Source of the DNA: Paenibacillus sp. CC-CFT747
Lineage (GTDB): Bacteria; Bacillota; Bacilli; Paenibacillales; NBRC-103111
Reading direction: 5' to 3'
Length of the DNA stretch: 64,000 nt
NCBI GenBank assembly: GCA_030323305.1
Contig: CP106741.1
Span: 3,030,001-3,094,000, forward strand
The notes beneath the pieces were generated by a model that was given only the letters and a program-made list of their open reading frames with translations, had not been told where the DNA came from and searched no databases. Both the position numbers and the translations under genes were made by a program. Of this stretch, positions 36,705 to 46,663 are shown one piece after another (positions within the stretch are counted from its first letter, which is position 1; the number at the start of each line of letters is the position of its first letter).

Positions 36705-38270
36705 ATGATGACAATGAGCGAAATGAGAATGGACGGCGTACGCGAGCAGGGTGTGGTCATCTTCCTGTTCGGAGCGACCGGTGACCTGGCGAGCCGCAAG
36801 CTCTACCCAGCCATATACAGCATGTACCGCGAAGGAAAGCTGTCCGACAAGTTTGCCGTAGTCGGACTGGCGAGGCGCCCGCGCACCAACGAGCAGTTCC
36901 GTGACGACGTGTTTCAGTCGATTCAGGAATTCGCCCGCCACAAAGCGGGTGCGGATAACCCGGAGTGGATCCGGTTTGCCGAACACTTCGAATACATGCC
37001 GCTCGACATTCACAATGTCGACGGCTTCCGCCGGCTCAGTGAGACGGCGTCCCGGCTGGAAGGGCAGTTCGGCATCGCGGGCAACCGCTTGTTCTATTTG
37101 GCCCTTTCTCCGGATCTGTTCGGCAGTGTGGCCCAGAATCTCCGCGAGGGCGGGGTGCTCGAGTGCTCCGGCTGGCACCGGTTGGTGATCGAGAAGCCGT
37201 TTGGCTTCGATCTGCCTTCGGCCGAGAAGCTGAACGCGGAGCTTCAGAGCGTGTTCACGGAGAAGGAAATTTACCGCATCGACCATTACCTGGGCAAGGA
37301 AATGGTGCAGAACATCAACGTGGTCCGCTTTGCCAACACGCTCTTCGAGCCGCTGTGGAACAACAAGTACATCGCCAACATCCAGATCACGCTTAGCGAG
37401 ACGGTGGGTGTGGAGGACCGCGGCGGCTATTACGACCATTCCGGGGCGCTGCGGGACATGGCCCAGAACCACATGCTGCAGATGGTCACCATGATGGCGA
37501 TGGAAGCGCCGAGCCGGCTGCATCCGGAAGACATCCGCGACGAGAAGGTTAAGGTTCTCCGCTCGCTGCGGGGCTTCTCGACCTCCGAGGAAGTCAGCCA
37601 GAATGTAGTCCGTGGCCAATATACGGCCGGCACGGTGAAGGGGCAGGAGAAGCCGGGCTACCGCTCGGAGGATTCCGTGAACCCGGATTCGGTGACGGAG
37701 ACGTATTTTGCCGCGAAGGTGTTCGTGGATAACTTCCGCTGGGCGGGCGTTCCGTTCTATATCCGGACGGGCAAGCGGCTTCCGGTCAAGACCACCGAGG
37801 TGGTCGTGGAGTTCAAGAGCATTCCGGACAACGTCTACCTGGCCAAAAACAAACGGCTTCAGCCGAATCTGCTGGTCTTCCGGGTGCACCCTCTGGAAGG
37901 GATCTACCTGAAGATCAACGCCAAGGAGCCGGGCTCGGACGAGACCATCATCCCCGTGGCGATGGATTTCTGCCAGAGCTGCCAGGTCGGCATCAACACA
38001 CCGGAGGCCTACGAGCGGCTGCTGTTCGACGCGGTCCGCGGCGATTCCACGCACTTCACCCGCTGGGACGAGGTGGCCCTGGCCTGGCAGTATGTCGACC
38101 GGATCAAGGCCGCCTGGAACGAAGGGGCTGATGACCTGCGGCTCTATCCGGCCGGCTCGTGGGGGCCGAAGGAGTCTCACGAGCTGCTTGAACGGGACGG
38201 CTTCCATTGGTGGCCGATCAACGGCCAAGAGGAAGGCGAGGTCGTCTGGGTGACGAACCGGACCGAGTAA
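36705..38270 (+). CDS. zwf: glucose-6-phosphate 1-dehydrogenase
   Basis: A 521-residue enzyme of the oxidative pentose phosphate path, making 6-phosphogluconolactone and NADPH. The NADP-binding fold is FLFGATGDLASRKLYPAIYS at residues ~20-39. The substrate and catalytic site RIDHYLGKEMVQNINVVRFA, the following NNKYIANIQITLSET and the later FYIRTGKRLPVKTTEV are all intact. The frame is unbroken over 1.5 kb. Three ATG codons cluster at the start with a modest AGAAAG site, so the first few residues are uncertain. It is followed by its own terminator; no gnd or pgl is adjacent. Confidence 0.96.
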   Translation: MMTMSEMRMDGVREQGVVIFLFGATGDLASRKLYPAIYSMYREGKLSDKFAVVGLARRPRTNEQFRDDVFQSIQEFARHKAGADNPEWIRFAEHFEYMPLDIHNVDGFRRLSETASRLEGQFGIAGNRLFYLALSPDLFGSVAQNLREGGVLECSGWHRLVIEKPFGFDLPSAEKLNAELQSVFTEKEIYRIDHYLGKEMVQNINVVRFANTLFEPLWNNKYIANIQITLSETVGVEDRGGYYDHSGALRDMAQNHMLQMVTMMAMEAPSRLHPEDIRDEKVKVLRSLRGFSTSEEVSQNVVRGQYTAGTVKGQEKPGYRSEDSVNPDSVTETYFAAKVFVDNFRWAGVPFYIRTGKRLPVKTTEVVVEFKSIPDNVYLAKNKRLQPNLLVFRVHPLEGIYLKINAKEPGSDETIIPVAMDFCQSCQVGINTPEAYERLLFDAVRGDSTHFTRWDEVALAWQYVDRIKAAWNEGADDLRLYPAGSWGPKESHELLERDGFHWWPINGQEEGEVVWVTNRTE

Positions 38271-38369
38271 GCGGGAAGGGCGGGGCACCGTAACAATAGG
38301 GGCATTTCCCTTGAGGCTAGGGCGGACCCTGAGGCTTTCCCTTATAGCGAATTTATAAAATGAACGACG

Positions 38370-38401
38370 AACGGTCCTCTTCCACAAGAGGGCCGTTTTT
38401 T
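38370..38401 (+). terminator. Rho-independent terminator of zwf
   Basis: The stem AACGGTCCTCTT/AAGAGGGCCGTT with a 4-base loop is followed by a T run. The rest of the 38271-38611 gap holds the oxidase promoter region. Confidence 0.92.
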
Positions 38402-38525
38402 GTTGGGGGCTCGACCGATGGCCCGGCAGGGAAGGAGCTGCTCGGCCCCGTATGGCGATCCGCCTAGAAGAAGAAGAAGAAGCCCTTACCAGCGCCCATG
38501 GGCTTTTTCTATTTGGGCTTGATCT

Positions 38526-38568
38526 TGTGACTTTTTTCACAGAGCATTCCGTTCTTCTGCTCTACACT
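38526..38568 (+). promoter_or_regulatory. Fnr/CRP-type site and promoter of the ba3 oxidase genes
   Basis: TGTGA-N6-TCACA (38526-38541) is a perfect inverted repeat of the Crp/Fnr consensus. TACACT at 38563-38568 is a plausible -10 box. If transcription starts about seven bases after it (38575), the site is centred at -41.5, the classical position for a class II activator replacing a -35 box. Bacillus Fnr uses the same TGTGA-N6-TCACA core. Regulation by an Fnr-like protein is inferred. Confidence 0.65.
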
Positions 38569-38611
38569 GAAGGCAGATCAAGAACGCGCAAGCGATAAGG
38601 AGGTTACGGCG

Positions 38612-38980
38612 ATGGCTGCACCGCAAAAGACGCAGATTCACCCATCCAGGCAGGCTCCGGAGAAAGCTGCCGCATCTCATGAGGAACAGGGGAGTTCGGA
38701 AGTAGGGATTTCGGCGGGGGAACCCAAGCAGATGAAGGGAAGACCGGAATTATCCGGGTCGGGGAAGCCCGGAAGGGAGCGGACGGAACGGCAAGTTCCC
38801 CTGACCGCCGGCGGCCAAGCCTCTCGGGTGGCCGACAACCAGGCATCACTCGTGGAGCCTGCCTCCTCCCCTCCGCAGGAGCCGGCGCTGAAAGGAACCT
38901 TTGCCGCCGTGCTTCTGCTGGGCGGATTCCTAGCCGCCTCGTGGGTGCTTGTCTTCCTGCTGTTCCTCTACCGGAACTAG
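38612..38980 (+). CDS. cytochrome c oxidase subunit IIa-like protein with long N-terminal extension
   Basis: A 122-residue protein. The last ~33 residues (ALKGTFAAVLLLGGFLAASW, then VLVFLLFLYRN) match the single-helix subunit IIa of ba3-type oxidases. That subunit is normally 35-45 residues; here about 90 hydrophilic, Pro/Gly/Glu-rich residues precede it, with no recognisable domain. AAGGAGGTTACGGCG precedes ATG 38612. It lies directly upstream of oxidase subunits II and I and shares their promoter. Confidence 0.83.
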   Translation: MAAPQKTQIHPSRQAPEKAAASHEEQGSSEVGISAGEPKQMKGRPELSGSGKPGRERTERQVPLTAGGQASRVADNQASLVEPASSPPQEPALKGTFAAVLLLGGFLAASWVLVFLLFLYRN

Positions 38981-39072
38981 TGCCTTATCCGGTAACTTTG
39001 TTGGCTAGAAAGCCTCTGCAGGCGCACGAAAATCATAAGGAAAGCAGAACTTCATTTGCGGATAAGGCACTA
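38978..39072. repeat. 95-bp inverted-repeat element with TAGTGCCTTATCCG ends
   Basis: The 14-bp arms TAGTGCCTTATCCG (38978-38991) and CGGATAAGGCACTA (39059-39072) are perfect inverse complements around a 67-bp centre. The left arm begins with the stop codon of the upstream gene. A compact version lies at 57449-57481 and half copies at 18068 and 33817, so it is a repeated element rather than a plain terminator. It could be a MITE-like sequence or a regulatory RNA hairpin. Confidence 0.75.
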
Positions 39073-39108
39073 AGAACGCCAACCAGCATTTAGAAAAGAG
39101 GGAATCCC

Positions 39109-39585
39109 ATGCACATTCACCGATTGGAAAAAATTTGGCTCGCGTTCGGCATGGCCATGCTGGCCGTCTTCCTGCTTGTCATCGGAGTGTCCGCCTTCGC
39201 CATGGGCATGGCGCCGCCGACGAGCCACGCCCACGATCATAAGATCGATCCGGCCCAAGTGAAGACGACCGCTCCCTTTGACAAGCCGGGCCTCCGCCAG
39301 ACGGGAGATCACGAGTACGAGGCGGTCATGACGGCCTTCACCTTCGGGTATTCCCCGAACCGGATGGAGGTTCCGGCAGGGTCCACGGTTCATTTTACAA
39401 TCACGAGCTCGGATGTCGTTCATGGCTTCGAAATTCCGGGGACGAACGTCAACATGATGATCCTGCCCGGAGAGATCAACCATGCGACCTACACCTTCAC
39501 GAAGCCGGGCGAGTACCTGGTACTCTGCAACGAGTACTGCGGCGCGGCCCACGAATGGATGAAGACGGTTATCGTCGTGAAGTAA
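39109..39585 (+). CDS. ba3-type cytochrome c oxidase subunit II
   Basis: A 158-residue protein with one N-terminal membrane helix (LAFGMAMLAVFLLVIGVSAF) and an extracellular cupredoxin domain. The CuA centre ligands are seen in CNEYCGAAHEWM with an upstream His in DVVHGFEIPG. The short single-helix form and lack of a cytochrome c domain fit the ba3 (B-family) oxidases. It accepts electrons from cytochrome c and passes them to haem b in subunit I. It is flanked by subunit IIa and subunit I in one operon. Confidence 0.93.
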   Translation: MHIHRLEKIWLAFGMAMLAVFLLVIGVSAFAMGMAPPTSHAHDHKIDPAQVKTTAPFDKPGLRQTGDHEYEAVMTAFTFGYSPNRMEVPAGSTVHFTITSSDVVHGFEIPGTNVNMMILPGEINHATYTFTKPGEYLVLCNEYCGAAHEWMKTVIVVK

Positions 39586-39676
39586 CGGACTTTTTATCCG
39601 GCCGGGCTGCCTCCCGCAACCGGCAGACGAAATAAGCCGGGCTTACGTCCGGCGCCTAAGAAACGGGGTATCCACG

Positions 39677-41341
39677 ATGGATCCTATTCAACCGCAAAAT
39701 GCTTCCGCCAAGCCCTTCGACCGCCGTGACGGCGGGCTGGTGCTGGCCCACATCCTGTTCGCCTTCGGGGCACTTCTCTTAGGAGGAATCGCCAGCGTCC
39801 TTCAAGGGATGGTCCGGGGAGGAGTGCTGACACTGCCGGCGGGCATTGGCTATTACCAGCTTCTGACCGCCCACGGGGTGCTGATGGCGCTTATTTTCAC
39901 CACCTTCTTCATCATCGGCTTCCTGTACTCCGGCCTGTCGCACACGACGGGCGGCAGCCTGTTGCCCGTTGTCCGCAGAGGAGCCTGGGCCGGCTTCGGC
40001 CTGATGGCGTTCGGAACGGTGCTCGGCACCATCCTGATCCTGCTTAACAAGGCGACGGTCCTATACACCTTCTATGCTCCGATGAAGGCTTCTCCTTACT
40101 TCTATGTCGCCCTCGTGTTCGTCGTCGTGGGCAGCTGGATCAGCGGCTGGGGCGTCTTCTACCAGTACCGCTATTGGAAGAAAACCCATTCGGGCAAGCT
40201 CACTCCCTTGTTCGCTTTCATGGCCGTCATCACCATGCTGTTGTGGCAGGTAGCGACCCTCGGCGTCGCGGCGGAGGTGCTGGTCCAACTCATTCCGTGG
40301 TCGTTCGGCTGGGTGGAGACGGTCAATGTTCTCTTAAGCCGCACGCTGTTCTGGTACTTCGGCCATCCGCTCGTCTACTTCTGGCTGCTGCCGACCTATA
40401 TTTGCTGGTACGTCATCATCCCGAAGCTTATCGGAGGGCGGATCTACAGCGATGCTCTGGCCCGCTTGTCGTTTCTCCTGCTGTTTCTGTTCTCGATCCC
40501 GGTCGGTTTCCATCACCAGCTTATGGAGCCCGGCATTTCATCCGAGTGGAAGTTTCTACAGGTCATCCTCACCTTTATGGTCGTCGTTCCGTCGCTCATG
40601 ACGGCGTTCTCGCTCTTCGCTACCTTTGAGCTGAGCGGCCGGGCCAAGGGAGCCACAGGCATGTTCGGCTGGGTCAAAACGCTTCCCTGGAAGGACGTCC
40701 GCTTCTTTGCCCCGTTCATGGGCATGCTCGTCTTCATCCCGGCGGGGGCCGGCGGGCTGATCAATGCGAGCAACCAGATGGATGCCGTCGTTCACAACAC
40801 CCTCTGGGTGACGGGGCATTTCCATCTGACGGTGGCGACGAGTGTAGCCCTAACCTTTTTGGAATCGCCTATTGGCTCCTTCCCGTCGTGACGAACCGGG
40901 TGCTGACGCCGCGGATTAACAAGCTGGGCCTTATTCAGACGATCCTCTGGTGCGTGGGAATGTTCTTCATGTCGGGGTCGATGCATACGGTCGGACTGCT
41001 CGGGTCCCCCGGCGCACGGCGTACACGACCTATGACAATCATCCGGACGCCGTCCTGTGGATGCCTTACCACGTGGCGATGGCGATCGGAGGCATGATTC
41101 TTTTTGCCGCCGTGCTCCTCATGATTTATAACCTCCTGGCTCTCCTCAAGGCCCCAAAGGGCCATACGGACTATCCGATCGGCGAGCCGATGGAGCCGGA
41201 AGCGGCCACTCCGCGCATTCTGGAACGGTGGAGCCTGTGGCTCGGCATCACGGTGGTGCTCATCCTGATCGCTTACACCATTCCCGTCATGGAGATGATC
41301 CAAGGGGCGGTCCCGGATCGACGGGCTACAAGACGTGGTAG
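39677..41341 (+). CDS. ba3-type cytochrome c oxidase subunit I (frame broken three times)
   Basis: After repair, about 555 residues with twelve or more hydrophobic helices: the catalytic haem-copper subunit. Haem and CuB ligands are seen in LLTAHGVLMALIFTTFFIIG, WYFGHPLVYFWLLPTY (His-Pro and tyrosine region), SIPVGFHHQLMEPG (His-His) and HNTLWVTGHFHLTVATSVAL. It reduces O2 to water and pumps protons; B-family enzymes usually have high oxygen affinity. The frame slips at the T5 run 40856-40860, the C5 run 41006-41010 and near 41312-41316. One base in each gives a frame ending at TAG 41339-41341 after STGYKTW. Confidence 0.93.
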
Positions 41342-41389
41342 GGCAGGAAACCGCTTTGCCGCGATAAAAAGGTTCCCCGCCACCCCGCA

Positions 41390-41419
41390 AAAACCGTTCC
41401 TGCCCGGAACGGTTTTTTC
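41390..41419 (+). terminator. Rho-independent terminator of the oxidase operon
   Basis: The stem AAAACCGTTCC/GGAACGGTTTT with a short loop continues into a T run. Confidence 0.92.
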
Positions 41420-41502
41420 GTTACCCCTTCGTTTGGGTAAAGGGTTAGGGAGTCCTCGTCCTTCAGGCGGCGCACTCCAGTCCAAGCACGGAAAGGGGCA
41501 AG

Positions 41503-42640
41503 ATGATGAAAGCTGTTACCTACCAAGGAACTCAATCGATTGAAGTCAAAAATGTGGCGGATCCCCGGATCGAGAAGAAGGATGATATCATTGTCCGGGT
41601 GACCACCACAGCGATCTGCGGATCGGACCTGCATATTTATCACGGCGAGATCCCGGGCATGCACGGCGATTATGTCATCGGCCACGAGCCGATGGGCATC
41701 GTTGAGGATGTCGGGCCGGACGTGACCCGGGTCCAAAAGGAGACCGTGTCGTCATCCCGTTCAACGTTTCCTGCGGCCAATGCTTCTTCTGCCGGCATGA
41801 GATGGAGAGCCAGTGCGACCACGCCAACGATACGAAGGACACGGGCGGGTACCTGGGCTACTCCGACAGTTACGGAGGCTGGCCGGGCGGTCAAGCCGAG
41901 CTCCTGCGCGTGCCTTACGGCAACTTCATGCCGTTCGTCGTACCGGAGGATGCCGAGATGGAGGATGAGAAGCTTCTCTTTCTTTCCGACATTCTGCCAA
42001 CCGCTTACTGGGGCGTAGAGAATGCCGGCGTTAAGCCGGGGATACCGTGATCGTGCTCGGCTGCGGGCCGGTGGGCCTGCTGACGCAGAAGTTCGCCTGG
42101 CAGAAGGGAGCAAGACGCGTCATCGCCGTCGATCATGTGGGCTACCGGCTGGAGCACGCGAAGCGGACCAATAACGTAGAGATCTTCAACTTTGAGGAGC
42201 AGAAGGGGATCGAAGGCCATTTGAAAGAAATCACCGGCGGTGGAGCCGACGTGGTCATTGACTGCGTGGGGATGGATGCCAAGAAGTCGGTCATGGAGAA
42301 GGTACAGACGAAGCTGAAGCTTCAAGGAGGCTCCTTAAGCGCCATTGACCTGGCGGTGGACGTCGTCCGCAAGTTCGGCACCATCCAGCTGATCGGGGTG
42401 TACGGGCTGAAGTACAACATGTTTCCGCTCGGCCGTCTGTTTGAGCGCAACATTACACTGAAGTCCGGACAGGCCCCGGTTATCCATTACATGCCGGAGC
42501 TGTACAACCAGATCAAGACCGGGCAGATCGACCCGACGGACATCATCACACACCGCCTGCCGATCGGGGAAGCGGCTCATGCGTATCAAGTGTTCGACGA
42601 CAAGCAGGAGGACTGCATCAAGGTTGTTCTGAAGCCGTAA
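41503..42640 (+). CDS. zinc-dependent alcohol dehydrogenase, formaldehyde/glutathione-independent type (frame broken twice)
   Basis: After repair, about 380 residues of the medium-chain dehydrogenase family. The catalytic zinc site is TTAICGSDLHIYHG, then IGHEPMGIVEDVG. The second zinc site is in SCGQCFFCRHEMESQCD. The NAD-binding fold is TVIVLGCGPVGLLTQKFAWQ. The length and the GGYLGYSDSYGGWPGGQAE loop resemble glutathione-independent formaldehyde or threonine/sorbitol-type dehydrogenases. One G is missing near 41739-41740 (repair: KGDRVVIPFNVSCG) and one at 42038-42041 (repair: VKPGDTVIVLG). AAAGGGG precedes the first of two ATG codons. Confidence 0.9.
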
Positions 42641-42686
42641 AGCTGGAGTTGTGAGCCCATCCGGCGGATGATGACGGAAAGCCGAT

Positions 42687-42730
42687 AAAAAAGCTGTGAG
42701 TCTGCCGGAAGGCAGAGCTCACAGCTTTTT
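42687..42730. terminator. bidirectional Rho-independent terminator
   Basis: A long stem AAAAAGCTGTGAG/CTCACAGCTTTTT encloses an inner TCTGCC/GGCAGA hairpin. It lies between two convergent genes and can end both transcripts. Confidence 0.92.
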
Positions 42731-42748
42731 AGCATTCCGGGCCGGGCT

Positions 42749-44322
<1,574 letters not shown>

Positions 44323-44457
44323 ATTTAGATTATAACTCCATCCTAAAATTTTTCAAGTTCTTTCTGGACTTGCGGCTAATAAATAATCCCGGCTTGCTTA
44401 AGCCCACGCAAGTAATTAATATATAGGTTAACGAATGGAAGAGAGGGAGACAGACGG

Positions 44458-45366
44458 ATGAAGATTACCGCAGCGGAGGAATGGCTTCCGGTGTACGAAG
44501 CGCTGGCGAGCCGGGTCCGGCTTAGAATGATCGAGCTGCTCTCGGTTAAGGAGCACAACGTCAAGGAATTGGCGGAGAGCCTGGGCTTAAGCAGCGCGAT
44601 CATGTCCATGCACGTCCGGAAGCTGGAGCAGGCCGGCCTGATCGTGGCGGAGCCGAGAAAGTCCGGCGGAGGCAACCAGAAGGTTTGCCGGCTCGCCGTG
44701 AACCGGCTGGAGGTGGCTTTCCCGGCGGGGCGCGGGCTCGAAAGGCCGTTCGTGGAGGCGACGGTTCCCGTCGGCCATTATACCGACTTCGATATCCGGC
44801 CGACGTGCGGATTGGCAACGACGGCCAAGATGATCGGCCAGTTCGACGATCCCCGTTATTTCTATGAGCCGGAAAGAGTCAACGCCGGCATTCTCTGGTT
44901 CGGCCAGGGCTTCGTCGAATACAAGATTCCGAATTATTTGCTGACGAGCCAGCTTCCCGAGGAACTGGAGCTGTCCTTCGAGCTCGGCTCCGAAGCGCCG
45001 GGCATTAACGAGCAGTGGCCATCCGACATCACCTTCTCCATCAACGGGAAGGAGGTCGGCACGTGGACAAGTCCGGGAGACTTCGGGGGGCAGCGGGGAG
45101 CCTGCACGCCGGAATGGTGGCCGGCCAACATTAATCAATACGGCTTCCTCAAAATTCTCCGGGTGACGAACGAGGGAACCTTTCTCGATGGGGAGGAACT
45201 GTCCAAGGTGAAGATCGCCGAGCTTGAGCCCGGCCTTAAGCAGTGGACGCTGAGGTTCGAGGTGAAGCCGAACGCCAGGCATGTGGGAGGGCTCACCCTG
45301 TTCGGCCGGGGATTCGGCAATTACGGCCGGGACATCGGGCTTAAGGTTTTTTACCGGGAACGGTAG
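44458..45366 (+). CDS. ArsR-type transcriptional regulator with ligand-sensing C-terminal domain
   Basis: A 302-residue protein. Residues 1-80 form an ArsR/SmtB winged helix (YEALASRVRLRMIELLSVKE, then NVKELAESLGLSSAIMSMHV). No metal-binding cysteine cluster is present. The remaining ~220 residues form a beta-rich domain (ITFSINGKEVGTWTSPGDFG, then PEWWPANINQYGFLKILRV) that looks like a carbohydrate-binding jelly roll. Its position divergent to abfA suggests it senses an arabinose-containing sugar and controls that gene. AGAGGGAGACAGACGG precedes ATG 44458. Confidence 0.82.
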   Translation: MKITAAEEWLPVYEALASRVRLRMIELLSVKEHNVKELAESLGLSSAIMSMHVRKLEQAGLIVAEPRKSGGGNQKVCRLAVNRLEVAFPAGRGLERPFVEATVPVGHYTDFDIRPTCGLATTAKMIGQFDDPRYFYEPERVNAGILWFGQGFVEYKIPNYLLTSQLPEELELSFELGSEAPGINEQWPSDITFSINGKEVGTWTSPGDFGGQRGACTPEWWPANINQYGFLKILRVTNEGTFLDGEELSKVKIAELEPGLKQWTLRFEVKPNARHVGGLTLFGRGFGNYGRDIGLKVFYRER

Positions 45367-45550
45367 GGAGTGGTGTGCAGCAGGCGGGAAAAAGGCTATA
45401 ATAGAAGGATATACGGCCATCGACCCTTTACCCGGAAGCCTATTCCGATAAGGGAGAGAGGGCCCTGTAACGGAGGGGTACCATTGTAAGTCATCATGCG
45501 GCTCGGTCGGTTCGGGTTTCCCTATAGGCATAGAGTGAAGGAAGGGTGCT

Positions 45551-46611
45551 ATGGACAGACGCGCTTTTTGCGCTGGCTGCTGGGAACGGCAGCGGCCGGG
45601 GCGATCGGCTTAACGGGATTATGGAGATTCGCCCGGCCGGTTACCGCCCCGGAAGGCGAGAGTGTGGCAGCCGCCGCGACGGCAGAGCCATCCCCCGGTC
45701 GGCAGGCCTTCATTGGGGCTGCGGAGACGGGCGGGGCTCTGCTGTCTTTTGCGATATTGAGCGATCTTCATATCAATCCCGATCTGCCGGAACGGGCGCA
45801 GCATCTCCGCCATGCCTTCGATGACCTTAAGGCATTCGAAACGCGGGTCGAAGCGGTCATTATGACCGGAGATCAGACGGATTACGGGCGGGACCGGGAT
45901 TACAAGGAGCTCGCCGGAGTAATGAAGAAATACAAGCTTCCTCCGGTTTACGCGAACATGGGGAACCACGATTACTATAATATCTGGATGGACAAATCGG
46001 ATAATTTCAGCCGGGAGACGATGCCGAACGGCAAGACGGACGAAGGCTCGCGCCGGGCTTTCCAGCAATTTTTCGAGGTGGAGAAGCCTTACAGCGAAGG
46101 ACAAGTGAACGGGTTCACGTTCCTTATGATGTCGCAGGAGGCTTACGTTCAGGAGAAGCCGGAGGTCAGCGAGGGCTGCTGGTATTCGGAGGAGCAGCTG
46201 AAGTGGCTCGAGGCTAAGCTTGCCGGGCAGGAGAAAGGGCGTCCGGTGTTCGTTATGATTCATCAGCCGCTGCCCGAAGCCGGCAGTGACGGAGGGGCGC
46301 ACCGGGTCATTCCGGCGAAGCGGTTCCGCGCCATTCTGAAGGGGCACCCGAATGTCTTCGTGTTCTCCGGCCATACCCATCAGGATTTCAAGAACGGCCA
46401 GCCTCACTATGTAAAAGAAAGCTTCCATTGGTTCCAGAACTCGTCCGTCGGACGGGTGCTGAACCGGCAATTCCAGAACGACCGCGAGAACGAAGCTCAG
46501 GGGCTGTACGTCCAGGTTTTTGAAGATAAGGTCGTCGTCCGCGCCAGGGAGTTCACCTCCCGTTCCTGGATTGCAGGCTCCGAATGGAAGGTGGCGCTCC
46601 GAAAGGCGTAG
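45551..46611 (+). CDS. Tat-exported calcineurin-like metallophosphoesterase (frameshifted near start)
   Basis: About 354 residues. The metal-site motifs are SFAILSDLHINPDLPE, IMTGDQTDYG, YANMGNHDYYN, MIHQPLP and FSGHTHQDFKNG, the complete phosphoesterase set. As read, the only long frame starts at 45496 with an odd leader. ATG 45551 with one more T in the T5 run 45565-45569 gives MDRRAFLRWLLGTAAAGAIG, a proper twin-arginine signal with RRxFLR. GAAGGAAGGG precedes that ATG. It is probably exported folded and acts on an extracellular or wall phosphate ester; the substrate is unknown. Confidence 0.88.
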
Positions 46612-46663
46612 CCGCTTTCCGCAACTCTTCCCAAGATTCTGAATAACGAAAGGAATTACCTTC

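Noticed and set aside
36648..38540. A 630-residue frame on the minus strand opposite zwf
   Set aside because: High-GC coding DNA often leaves the opposite strand open. This frame has no ribosome site, no known motif and mirrors the codon pattern of zwf.
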